Below are positions 1 to 5,998 of a DNA stretch of 10,021 nucleotides, in pieces. The number at the start of each line of letters is the position of its first letter. Position 1 is the first letter of the stretch. The position numbers were made by a program, and so were the translations under genes. The notes below the pieces were generated by a model. It was not told where the DNA came from. It saw nothing but the letters and a program-made list of their open reading frames with translations, and did not search any database. This stretch comes from Betaproteobacteria bacterium (GTDB taxonomy: Bacteria; Pseudomonadota; Gammaproteobacteria; Burkholderiales; Burkholderiaceae_C), in contig RFNL01000297.1 of the NCBI GenBank assembly GCA_009927195.1, positions 1 to 10,021 on the forward strand, written 5' to 3'.

Positions 1-146
1 TTTGTCGCGAGGTTCAAGGGGGATAGGGCGAGGGGCGTTTGAAGGGAAGTCAAAGCGTGATCTGCTTGCGAGTTGCCGTTTTGGAGCGCCCATTTAAATT
101 CCGTTCCACCTCCAAGCGCAGTGCCGCTTTAATCCTAGACTGAAAC

Positions 147-368
147 TTACTCAACTGGCACTGACTTTTCAGTGTTTCGTGCAATGGCCATATGCTCGGA
201 AACTTGTATGGATTCAATTGGCATCGCCAATCTGAGACTTTCGCGAAACTGTTCTGCTGGTGCGGCATGAACTACCTCTACTACCGCGTCGTAGTTGGCT
301 CTGATAACAGCTTAAATTTCCCCTAAGTTTGCTCGAAAGAATTCCTTACGGCCATTGACCTTGACCAT
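147..368 (-). pseudogene. Possible decayed short coding sequence with one in-frame stop
   Basis: Read on the minus strand from an ATG at 368, this frame gives 18 residues (starting MVKVNGRKEFF), a TAA at 314-312, then 54 further open codons ending in TAA at 149-147. The second part begins AVIRANYDAVVEVVHAAP. Its codons favour a purine, especially G, in first position, as real genes do, whereas the longer open frame overlapping it does not look protein-like. A single G-to-T change (GAA to TAA) would explain the internal stop. I do not recognise the protein family. It could be the tail of a dead accessory gene, or a chance open frame. Confidence 0.25.
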
Positions 369-602
369 GGCTTGCAGGCAAATATGCTCTCTTCATGTAT
401 TTGCTCCCTATTGAACAGGTGGTCTCTCTTTTAAGTCAACCAGCTTGCTCTACGAAGTACGCAAGCGGATCCTTAATAAATACTATAGCCTCAAAAATGA
501 ATTAATTTAATCCTAAGTAGCTCATTTATTACAGATTGGCTCAGATCTGCCTACCCAAAATAGCCCCCCACTCATTTCGCACAAGGCCACAACACCGCAA
601 AA

Positions 603-627
603 TCAAAAGAAAGCCGCCGATCTCGGC
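603..627 (-). terminator. Weak terminator candidate downstream of the HigA-type gene
   Basis: On the minus strand, about 45 bases after the antitoxin stop codon, GCCG-AGAT-CGGC forms a short stem. It is followed by GGC and a T-rich tail (TTTCTTTTGA). The stem is only 4-5 base pairs, and the usual longer matching arm is missing on the proximal side, so this may be a weak or eroded rho-independent terminator of the toxin-antitoxin transcript. Confidence 0.3.
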
Positions 628-672
628 ATATGAACAGCTAATAAAGGGTCGCGATTACTTCCAACCATCTAC

Positions 673-993
673 TTAAGTCGTTGAATCCAACTCTGTGAAG
701 TTGCTGATCTTCACCGTTCCGTCCGGAAAACGGGCAATGATGTCCAACTCGCCGCCCATGGCTTCGATGTGGCTGCGCAAGGTGGACAGGTACATGTCGG
801 TGCGCTTTTCCATTTTGGCAATCGATGGCTGCTGCACATTCAGCACTTCGGCCAGCATTTTTTGCGACAAGCCACGCGCTTGGCGCAGTTCGTGAAGCGG
901 CATCTCTGACAGCATGGCTGTCGCTTTTTTGTTGGCTTGTTGTTGTGCTGCAGGGCTCATGGCCGCACGCAGTTCAGAAAATTTCTTGGCCAT
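673..993 (-). CDS. higA: HigA-type antitoxin, Xre/Cro helix-turn-helix protein
   Basis: This 106-residue protein is the antitoxin of a type II pair. Antitoxins of this kind bind and neutralise the toxin and repress their own operon. An N-terminal helical part (about 1-32, rich in Ala, Gln and Lys) precedes an Xre-type helix-turn-helix at about 35-75. This contains LRQARGLSQKMLAEVL, then QQPSIAKMEKR as recognition helix, then the typical tail SHIEAMGGELDI and a strand ending in FPDG. The ATG at 993 shares its A with the toxin stop (TGATG), which fixes the start and implies coupled translation. Toxin-before-antitoxin order is typical of higBA. The name is by family and order; it could equally be filed as a RelB-less Xre antitoxin of a Gp49-type toxin. 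Confidence 0.85.
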   Translation of the reverse strand: MAKKFSELRAAMSPAAQQQANKKATAMLSEMPLHELRQARGLSQKMLAEVLNVQQPSIAKMEKRTDMYLSTLRSHIEAMGGELDIIARFPDGTVKISNFTELDSTT

Positions 994-1352
994 CAGTGTT
1001 CTCCTTCACGTCGAAGTTGCTCCAGGTGTTCGTCATACAGTTGATCGGCGATGGGGACATGAACCTCATACCAACGATCGTCCCCGGTTTTGTCACCGCC
1101 GATCAGCAAAATCGCCATGCGGCGCGGGTCAAAGGCATAAAGCGTTCGGTATGGACGTCCGGCGTGCTGTGTTCGAAGTTCACGCATGTGTCCGTGTTTG
1201 GAGCCACTGATGCCACTGCTGTGCGGATGACCGAGCGACGGACCCCGCGCCTCCAGCAAATGAACCGAAGCCGCCACAGAAACCTGTTCGGCCTCCGTCA
1301 GACCGGCCCACCAGTCGCCAAATTCATCGGTGTATTCGACATCCCAAGTCAT
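993..1352 (-). CDS. higB: HigB/Gp49-type (RelE/ParE superfamily) toxin
   Basis: This 119-residue protein matches the phage Gp49-like branch of the RelE/ParE superfamily, ribosome-dependent mRNA interferases in known members. The N-terminus (VEYTDEFGDWWAGL, about 5-18) is the family's first strand and helix. The conserved core is MRELR (56-60), then GRPYRTLYAFDPRR and AILLIGGDKTGDDRWYE (65-96), with an acidic and basic C-terminal helix. The basic residues Arg57, Arg60, Arg66 and Arg69 and Lys88 would line the RNA-binding face by family analogy. Length is normal and nothing appears broken. The ATG at 1352 has only a weak Shine-Dalgarno sequence (GAG), and a good promoter lies only six bases upstream. 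The stop overlaps the antitoxin start by one base. Confidence 0.87.
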   Translation of the reverse strand: MTWDVEYTDEFGDWWAGLTEAEQVSVAASVHLLEARGPSLGHPHSSGISGSKHGHMRELRTQHAGRPYRTLYAFDPRRMAILLIGGDKTGDDRWYEVHVPIADQLYDEHLEQLRREGEH

Positions 1353-1358
1353 TCGCTC

Positions 1359-1387
1359 AATATAACCTCAAAGGAATATTTCTTCAA
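1359..1387 (-). promoter_or_regulatory. Predicted sigma70-type promoter of the higBA-type pair
   Basis: On the minus strand, TTGAAG (1387-1382) and TATATT (1364-1359) are separated by exactly 17 bases, a good match to the -35/-10 consensus. An imperfect palindrome (1371-1384, AAG-G-AATATT-T-CTT) lies in the spacer and is a plausible operator for the Xre antitoxin. The -10 box ends only six bases before the toxin ATG, so a transcript from here would start at or very near the start codon. Confidence 0.5.
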
Positions 1388-1410
1388 GACCACAAAAACA
1401 ACGACTTACC

Positions 1411-1821
1411 TTACTGCGCCGTGTGTACCCAGTTTTCCACTTCCAGTGCGGGCACCCGCTCGAACTCGCCGGTTTTGTTCGTGACCAGCACGAGGCCTTC
1501 GCTGCGGGCGTGCGCTGCAATGTGCAGGTCGTTCACACCGATGGGCTGGCCGAGTTTTTCTAAAGCGGCGCGAATCGCACCGTAATGCTGCGCGGCCTTG
1601 GGGCCATAAGGCACCACTTCGAGGCGGCTGCAAAAGTCTTCGATGGCGGCCAAGTTCTCGCTCACGCGGCTGCTTTTCTCTGCTCCGTGGAAGAGTTCAG
1701 CAAGGGTGATGGAGGAAATGGCCATTCGGCTGGCGTTGGCGTTGAAGGTGGCAAGCACCTCGATGGGTCGCTGCTTCAACACGTAGATGACGATGTTGGT
1801 GTCGAGCAGGTAGCGCAGCAT
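1411..1821 (-). CDS. vapC: VapC toxin, PIN-domain ribonuclease
   Basis: This 136-residue PIN-domain protein is the RNase toxin of a VapBC pair. Known VapC enzymes cut tRNA or rRNA using Mg2+ or Mn2+ held by acidic residues. All of these are visible: Asp7 in LLDTN, Glu42 in LAELFHGAEKS, Asp98 in GVNDLHIAAHA, and the C-terminal VTNKTGEF with Asn115 and Glu119. The ending FERVPALEVENWV is characteristic of the VapC/VagD group. Length is standard and the active site is complete, so the toxin should be functional. The ATG at 1821 shares one base with the vapB stop (TGATG), favouring coupled translation after the antitoxin. Confidence 0.93.
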   Translation of the reverse strand: MLRYLLDTNIVIYVLKQRPIEVLATFNANASRMAISSITLAELFHGAEKSSRVSENLAAIEDFCSRLEVVPYGPKAAQHYGAIRAALEKLGQPIGVNDLHIAAHARSEGLVLVTNKTGEFERVPALEVENWVHTAQ

Positions 1822-2054
1822 CAGAGCGCTTCCCGCTCCGGTTGGTGCTGGGTGGCCCGCTCGGGCAGAAAGTCTTCGCTCACGGTGGGACCATCCTGAA
1901 AGAAACTGTCCCAGCTTTGGCCGAGGGGGGCGATGATGCGCTCCTTGCCCTTGACGCGAATGTCTACCTTTTGGACACCCTCGGGCAGACGCACATCCAT
2001 GGGCAGGCGCACGGCCTGGGTGCGGTTGTTAACGAAAACAGTGCCGATGGACAT
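1821..2054 (-). CDS. vapB: VapB antitoxin, VagC-type AbrB/SpoVT fold
   Basis: This 77-residue antitoxin pairs with the adjoining vapC. Residues 1-45 carry the swapped-hairpin AbrB/SpoVT DNA-binding motif of the VagC group (VFVNNRTQAVRLP, then VRLPEGVQKVDIRV and KERIIAP). The C-terminal part (SWDSFFQDGPTVSEDFLPER) is the flexible segment that wraps around the PIN toxin in known complexes. I chose the ATG at 2054 over the in-frame GTG at 2057: a GGGGGA Shine-Dalgarno lies about seven bases before the ATG, and family members start MSIGTVFVNN. A promoter and a palindrome that could be its own operator lie directly upstream, fitting autorepression. Confidence 0.93.
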   Translation of the reverse strand: MSIGTVFVNNRTQAVRLPMDVRLPEGVQKVDIRVKGKERIIAPLGQSWDSFFQDGPTVSEDFLPERATQHQPEREAL

Positions 2055-2074
2055 CACAATTCCCCCAAGGAAAG

Positions 2075-2093
2075 GTATATAGCAATTGTATAC
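2075..2093. promoter_or_regulatory. Candidate VapB(C) operator palindrome
   Basis: GTATATAGCAATTGTATAC has perfect 5-base inverted arms (GTATA / TATAC) around a 9-base centre that itself contains the palindrome CAATTG. It covers the -10 box of the predicted vapB promoter, the place expected for an autoregulatory VapBC binding site. The assignment is inferred from position and symmetry. Confidence 0.5.
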
Positions 2094-2103
2094 GGCAGAT
2101 CAA
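2076..2103 (-). promoter_or_regulatory. Predicted vapBC promoter
   Basis: On the minus strand, TTGATC (2103-2098) is followed after 16 bases by TATATA (2081-2076). The -10 box ends 21 bases before the vapB ATG, leaving room for a short leader containing the GGGGGA ribosome-binding site. The alternative -10 TATACA in the same region would need a poorer -35 (TTCAAT). Confidence 0.45.
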
Positions 2104-2109
2104 GGGTGA

Positions 2110-2138
2110 TTGAAGGCTGCTTTTTACCGCGCTTTAGA
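2110..2138 (+). promoter_or_regulatory. Weak promoter candidate for the signalling operon
   Basis: In the 189-base gap between the divergent vapB and the solute-binding gene, TTGAAG (2110-2115) and TTTAGA (2133-2138) have 17-base spacing. The -10 box is a poor match, and a leader of about 100 bases containing a C-rich run would follow. Nothing else in the gap clearly beats it. The gene start at 2244 has GGGA at 2234-2237 as ribosome-binding site. Confidence 0.25.
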
Positions 2139-2243
2139 CAGCAACCCAACCACCCCCCTCCGTATTTTCCCAAATTCACGCAACCGACATGGCTTTCGAC
2201 CGTGGCGCACCCAATAATCACGGGTCGGACTCTGGGATAAAAA

Positions 2244-3098
2244 ATGCAATCTGTTGGTCGCCTTTTCAAGGCTTGTTTTTGGTTGGGTTTGTGGGGCTTG
2301 GCCCAGGCCAACGCGGCGTGTTTGGGGGACCCCAAGGCCGGTCGGGTCTACATTTTTGATGTCGTTCCCCAGTTCACCGCCGCGCGCATTTACAGCAGTT
2401 GGTCGCCCTTGTTGCAGCGGGTGGGCAATGCCAGCGCCATGTGCTTTGAGTTGCGGGTGGCGCCCTCGATTCCTGAGTTTGAGCATAAGTTGCTGAACGG
2501 CGAACCTGCGTTTGCCTTCGTCAACCCCTATCACGCGGTGTTGGCCCACAAAAAACAACGCTATCAGCCCTTGCTGTCTGACGGGGATGAAAAGCTCAAG
2601 GGCATTTTGGTGGTGCGCCAAGACAGCCCCTTTCGTCAACTGCCTGACCTGCAAGGCAAAATCTTGGCTTATCCTGCACCCAATGCGTTTGCGGCCACGC
2701 TACTGATGCGTGCAGAACTGGCCAAGAAAAAAATAGATACCCAAGCTCAGTTCGTCAAAACCCACAGCAATGTGTATCGCACCGTGATTCAAAACGAAGC
2801 GGCCGCTGGCGGTGGTGTGAACAACACCTTGGACAGCGAAGTTCCCGAAGTTAGGCAACAACTTCGGGTGATGTACGAAACCGCAGCCTATTACCCTCAC
2901 CCTGTGGTGACTCACCCCAGCATCAATCCCATGGTGCGCGAAAAGTTCTTCAAGGCATTTGAATCACTCACCAAAGATGAGGCCGGACAAAAGATGCTTG
3001 ATGCCGTGGGCATCACCAAGCCCATTCAAGTCAATTACGCCAAGCATTACAAAGAGCTGGAAGAACTGGGTTTGGAAAAGTTTTTGGTGTTGAATTAA
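2244..3098 (+). CDS. PhnD-like periplasmic solute-binding protein
   Basis: This 284-residue secreted protein resembles the PhnD family of phosphate/phosphite/phosphonate-type binding proteins. Residues 1-24 form a Sec signal peptide (RLFKACFWLGLWGLAQANA, cleavage before Ala25). There is no convincing lipobox, since Cys26 is not preceded by a suitable -3 residue. Two-lobe features follow: a first strand VYIFDVVPQFTAARIYSSW (35-53), FAFVNPYHAVLAHK (90-103), GILVVRQDSPFRQLPDLQGK (120-139), a NAFAATLLMRAELAKKKI helix and the AAGGGVNNTL loop. No ABC permease or ATPase genes adjoin. Instead a histidine kinase starts 12 bases later, so it probably feeds a sensor rather than a transporter. The ligand cannot be read from the sequence; TtrS-type and other kinases use related domains for non-phosphonate ligands. 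Cys26 and Cys67 could form a disulfide. Confidence 0.82.
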   Translation: MQSVGRLFKACFWLGLWGLAQANAACLGDPKAGRVYIFDVVPQFTAARIYSSWSPLLQRVGNASAMCFELRVAPSIPEFEHKLLNGEPAFAFVNPYHAVLAHKKQRYQPLLSDGDEKLKGILVVRQDSPFRQLPDLQGKILAYPAPNAFAATLLMRAELAKKKIDTQAQFVKTHSNVYRTVIQNEAAAGGGVNNTLDSEVPEVRQQLRVMYETAAYYPHPVVTHPSINPMVREKFFKAFESLTKDEAGQKMLDAVGITKPIQVNYAKHYKELEELGLEKFLVLN

Positions 3099-3110
3099 GG
3101 TCATCGCAGA

Positions 3111-4583
3111 TTGGACCGTAACCAGTTATGGAAGGATGCGCGACCAGCCATGCTGATCGCATTGGCATTGGCACTGCTGCAAATTGTCACGGGCCTGGTT
3201 GCATACCATCAATCCACACAGTTACTGCGCGAAACCAAATTTTCCACCGCAGCCAACTTGGCCAATGGCTTGGTGACTGCGATAGCTGACTTGGTGGTGC
3301 TCAAGGATTACGCCGCCATCGAGTCGCGATTGTTGCAAACCATGGCCAACCAAGAGGTCATCGATGCTGCCTTGATCAACTCAGAGGGGAAAATTGTCTC
3401 CGAACTTCGACGCACGCCCGACAAGATCAAAGTGGTATTCAATGGGCCTGTGCAATCCATTTCTGATCTCATGAGAGGTCAGGCTTTGCTACAAAAAGTG
3501 GAAGAGCCGCACATCATCACATGGGCAAAAATCAGCGTCGGTACGGATTTGGGTTGGATCAAGTTAACCACTTTGGTGGCTTTGGACCAGGACGAATTAA
3601 CCTCATTGCAAAGGCAAACCTTTTGGCTGTCTATGGGCGCCTTGTTATCTGGGGCATTGATCTTGGGCCTTTTTTTATGGCGCGCATATTTCTCGGTGGT
3701 CAAGCGCGGCCATGTCATCGAAAACCAATTGGATGATGTATCCACTCGTTTGCATCAATCTGAAAAATTGGCATCCTTGGGCCAGCTTGCAGCGGGTGTG
3801 GCGCATGAGATCAACAACCCCATTGGTTATGTCTCGTCGAACCTGACCACCTTGAACAAGTACATCGTCATCTACGAAAAAACAATTGATCAACTGCTGG
3901 CCCAAGAAGCCCAAACGCGCCAACCACCACCTGCTGACGCCGCTGATGCGCCCACATCCAAGCCCAAACCAGTGGCCAGCCTTGCCATTCGACAAGACGT
4001 TCAAGAACTGTTGCGCGAAACCCAAGAGGGCATCACCCGCGTCAAAAACATCATTCAAGACCTGAAAGATTTTTCACGCTCCAACGCCGGCCAGCATTTC
4101 ATCCTGGCCGACTTGCAACTGGGGTTGCGCTCCACCATCAACATTGTGGCCAGCGAGGTGAAATACCGCGCCGAGCTAGAGTTGCAATTGGCCACCTTGC
4201 CGCAAGTGGAGTGTGTGCCCTCTCAAATCAATCAGGTTTTTTTAAACATGATTGTCAATGCCGCCCAGGCCATGCCCAAGGACCACAAGGGCAAGATCAT
4301 CATCCGATCGGGTGAGTCCAACGGCATGGTTTGGTTTGAATTTGAAGACAACGGCATTGGCATGGATGCGTCAACCATCGACAGGATTTTCGATCCATTC
4401 TTCACGACCAAGGATATCGGCACTGGTACGGGACTGGGCCTATCGGTGTCCCTGGGTATTGTCAAGCGCCATGGCGGCCAAATTTTGGTGCACAGCACCC
4501 TTGGCGTTGGAACTACTTTTAAAATTGAATTGCCAGTGAGTCAACCTCATCATGAAACCAGTCTACCCGTGGTGAACGCATGA
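3111..4583 (+). CDS. Membrane sensor histidine kinase
   Basis: This 490-residue two-component sensor autophosphorylates on His and passes phosphate to the adjoining regulator. A TTG start with AAGG ten bases upstream (overlapping the previous stop) gives a short charged N-terminus before TM1 (about 14-32). The first ATG (codon 14) would begin inside TM1. A periplasmic domain of about 130 residues (35-168) and TM2 (about 171-193) follow. The kinase core has the H-box LAAGVAHEINNPIGY with His232, N-box LNMIVNAAQAM (378-388), G1 DNGIGMD (413-419), F-box FDPFFTTK (427-434) and G2 GTGTGLGLS (437-445), all intact. There is no recognisable HAMP or PAS domain. A Pro/Ala-rich insert (about 263-290) lengthens the loop between the dimerisation helices. 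The stop overlaps the next gene by ATGA. Confidence 0.93.
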   Translation: MDRNQLWKDARPAMLIALALALLQIVTGLVAYHQSTQLLRETKFSTAANLANGLVTAIADLVVLKDYAAIESRLLQTMANQEVIDAALINSEGKIVSELRRTPDKIKVVFNGPVQSISDLMRGQALLQKVEEPHIITWAKISVGTDLGWIKLTTLVALDQDELTSLQRQTFWLSMGALLSGALILGLFLWRAYFSVVKRGHVIENQLDDVSTRLHQSEKLASLGQLAAGVAHEINNPIGYVSSNLTTLNKYIVIYEKTIDQLLAQEAQTRQPPPADAADAPTSKPKPVASLAIRQDVQELLRETQEGITRVKNIIQDLKDFSRSNAGQHFILADLQLGLRSTINIVASEVKYRAELELQLATLPQVECVPSQINQVFLNMIVNAAQAMPKDHKGKIIIRSGESNGMVWFEFEDNGIGMDASTIDRIFDPFFTTKDIGTGTGLGLSVSLGIVKRHGGQILVHSTLGVGTTFKIELPVSQPHHETSLPVVNA

Positions 4584-4816
4584 ACGACAACACCGCCTCC
4601 ACTTTGGACGTGACCGATCTCTCCAGCCATTGGGATCCAGCATCGGTGAAGATCTTGTGCGTTGACGATGAGCCCAATGTGTTGTCCGCCCTGCGCCGGA
4701 TGTTCAACCTCGAAGGCTGCCAGATCACTGAGGCCCGAGGGGGCAGCGCTGCCTTGCAAGTCATGGCCAGCGAGACTTTTGACGTGATCATTCAGACATG
4801 CAAATGCCGGAAATGA
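4580..4816 (+). pseudogene. Response regulator N-terminus (receiver domain), cut off by a frameshift
   Basis: This is the first part of the receiver that should accept phosphate from the upstream kinase. It shows KILCVDDEPNVLSALRRMF with the acidic pocket Asp29/Asp30, then GGSAALQVMASETFDVII. At that point the frame runs into QTCKCRK and a stop. Reading ATT twice over the T at 4792 (ATT TCA GAC ATG instead of ATT CAG ACA) restores VIISDMQMPEMNG, with the phospho-acceptor Asp encoded at 4795-4797. One T has therefore been lost from a TTT run. The remaining reading frame (4798-5973) belongs to the same gene, and the restored protein would be about 464 residues. Start ATG 4580 overlaps the kinase stop (ATGA). 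Confidence 0.88.
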
Positions 4817-5973
4817 ACGGCGCTCAACTGTTGCAGCAGGTTCGTGCGCAATGGCCCGAGACCATGCGCATCATGTTGACCGGCACGGCAGACTTGGCCA
4901 ATGCAGTGGCAGCTATCAATCAAGGCGAGATTTACCGCTATGTCTCCAAGCCTTGGAGCGACGATGAATTGCTGGGCATTGTCAAAAGCGCCGTGGCTTT
5001 TGCCAAATTGGCCAAAGAGCGTGAGCGCCTGACCGCCCTCACGCAGGAGCAAAACAAAGCTCTGGAAAACATGGTGGAGACCTTGGAGGAAAAGGTGCAA
5101 GCCCGCACCGCCTCGCTGCGCCAGGCCTACACGTCTTCGATCAAGGCCTTTTCGGTTTTGCTGGGGCTGCGCAATGTCAGATTGCTGGAGCACGCCAAAC
5201 GGGTGGCCAACACCGCCATGAAGATGTCGCAATTGGCGGGTCACGACCATGCGATGTCACAGGATATTTTCATCGCAGGCTTGCTGCATGACTTGGGCAA
5301 AATTGGCCTGAGCGACCGGGTGCTCAACACCTTCATCGACAACCTGCCCCAAAGTGACTTTGCTTTGCTGGAGAACCATTGTGCATTGGGAGCCACTTGC
5401 CTCAAGGGATTAGAGGGCATGGATACAGTGGCCCAAATGATCCGCGCGCACCACGAAAATTTTGACGGCAGTGGTTACCCCGATCGCCTGGTTGGGGAGG
5501 CCATCCCGATCGGTGGCAGGTTCCTGGCTGTGATTGAGGTCTATGAGGAGCTCATGTCGGGCGATTACGATGGCAAACCTTGCAACCACGCAACCGCCAT
5601 GAGAACCATTCTCAGCAACCGAGGCAAACTTTTTTGCCCCCAGTCGGTTGACCTGCTGGCCAAGGTCATGGGGGGGGTGCCTGCGCCGGCCCAGGCCGCA
5701 GCCAACCCGGCCGCCGCGCCCGCTCCCAAGGCCCCAGCCACGGCAGTTCAGGGCAAAGACGTTTCCGCCAATTTGAGCTTCAGGCATTTGGTGGAAACCA
5801 TTCGCAAATTTTCACATGCGCGCATTGACGATTTGCGCACCCAGCCCAATGGTTTGTTATGGGTTCGCATCGAAAGTGCACACGGCCAGGGCAACCCGGA
5901 CTTGGTGATATGGCTCAAAGGCCATGGTTTCGTTTGGTCAGCGGAACAGGGTGCCTGGCGCCACCCAGGCTGA
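4798..5973 (+). CDS. Response regulator main part: receiver C-half plus HD-GYP-type domain
   Basis: This is the downstream piece of the frameshifted regulator; it is open for 391 codons, but its ATG is an internal Met. Residues 1-66 finish the receiver (MPEMNG, RIMLTGT with the switch Thr, YRYVSKPWSDDEL with the conserved Lys). A coiled coil follows at about 70-110. The HD-GYP-type domain (about 112-292) has EHAKRVA (His132), HDLGKIGLSD (164-173), His194, and HHENFDGSGYP (218-228). Family enzymes hydrolyse c-di-GMP. Here the usual Asp of the vaDvyDAL segment is Glu247 in AVIEVYEEL, and the Glu four residues before the first His is Arg, so activity is uncertain. A Pro/Ala linker (295-316) leads to an unrecognised C-terminal module of about 70 residues ending GFVWSAEQGAWRHPG. 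It converges on the CoA-transferase gene, 25 bases away. Confidence 0.87.
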   Translation: MQMPEMNGAQLLQQVRAQWPETMRIMLTGTADLANAVAAINQGEIYRYVSKPWSDDELLGIVKSAVAFAKLAKERERLTALTQEQNKALENMVETLEEKVQARTASLRQAYTSSIKAFSVLLGLRNVRLLEHAKRVANTAMKMSQLAGHDHAMSQDIFIAGLLHDLGKIGLSDRVLNTFIDNLPQSDFALLENHCALGATCLKGLEGMDTVAQMIRAHHENFDGSGYPDRLVGEAIPIGGRFLAVIEVYEELMSGDYDGKPCNHATAMRTILSNRGKLFCPQSVDLLAKVMGGVPAPAQAAANPAAAPAPKAPATAVQGKDVSANLSFRHLVETIRKFSHARIDDLRTQPNGLLWVRIESAHGQGNPDLVIWLKGHGFVWSAEQGAWRHPG

Positions 5974-5998
5974 AGCGCCCACTGGGACAGCCTGCTGC

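Larger units (their letters stand above)
1..672. other. Gene-poor, A/T-richer flank of the toxin-antitoxin cluster
   Basis: No intact gene with recognisable homology is visible in this 672-base stretch on either strand. The part around 470-535 is clearly richer in A and T than the rest of the window. A 72-codon open frame on the minus strand (50-268) gives a low-complexity basic protein with no motif I recognise, and it overlaps a better coding-like but interrupted frame at 147-368. I see no tRNA, no IS terminal repeats and no CRISPR-like repeats. The composition and position beside two toxin-antitoxin pairs suggest accessory DNA (inference). Confidence 0.5.

Noticed and set aside
50..268. 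72-codon open frame on the minus strand
   Set aside because: The protein looks random, has no motif, and overlaps another frame with a better coding signature.
1..672. CRISPR array, tRNA gene or IS element ends in the left flank
   Set aside because: No regular repeats, no cloverleaf-like sequence and no paired terminal inverted repeats were found by eye.
2301..2325. Lipoprotein signal (Cys26) on the solute-binding protein
   Set aside because: The residues before the Cys (ANAA) do not form a lipobox; ordinary signal peptidase cleavage after ANA fits better.
2124..2654. 176-codon frame opposite the solute-binding gene
   Set aside because: It is antisense to a clear signal-peptide-bearing protein and has no recognisable domain.
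3675..4058. 127-codon frame opposite the histidine kinase
   Set aside because: It is a shadow of the conserved His-box region; the product has no family features.
4780..4800. Programmed -1 frameshift in the regulator
   Set aside because: There is no X-XXY-YYZ slippery sequence and no evident downstream pseudoknot; loss of one T is simpler.
5953..5970. Inverted repeat GCCTGG / CCAGGC at the convergent gene ends as a bidirectional terminator
   Set aside because: The stem is six bases, lies inside the coding sequence and has no T-run on either strand.
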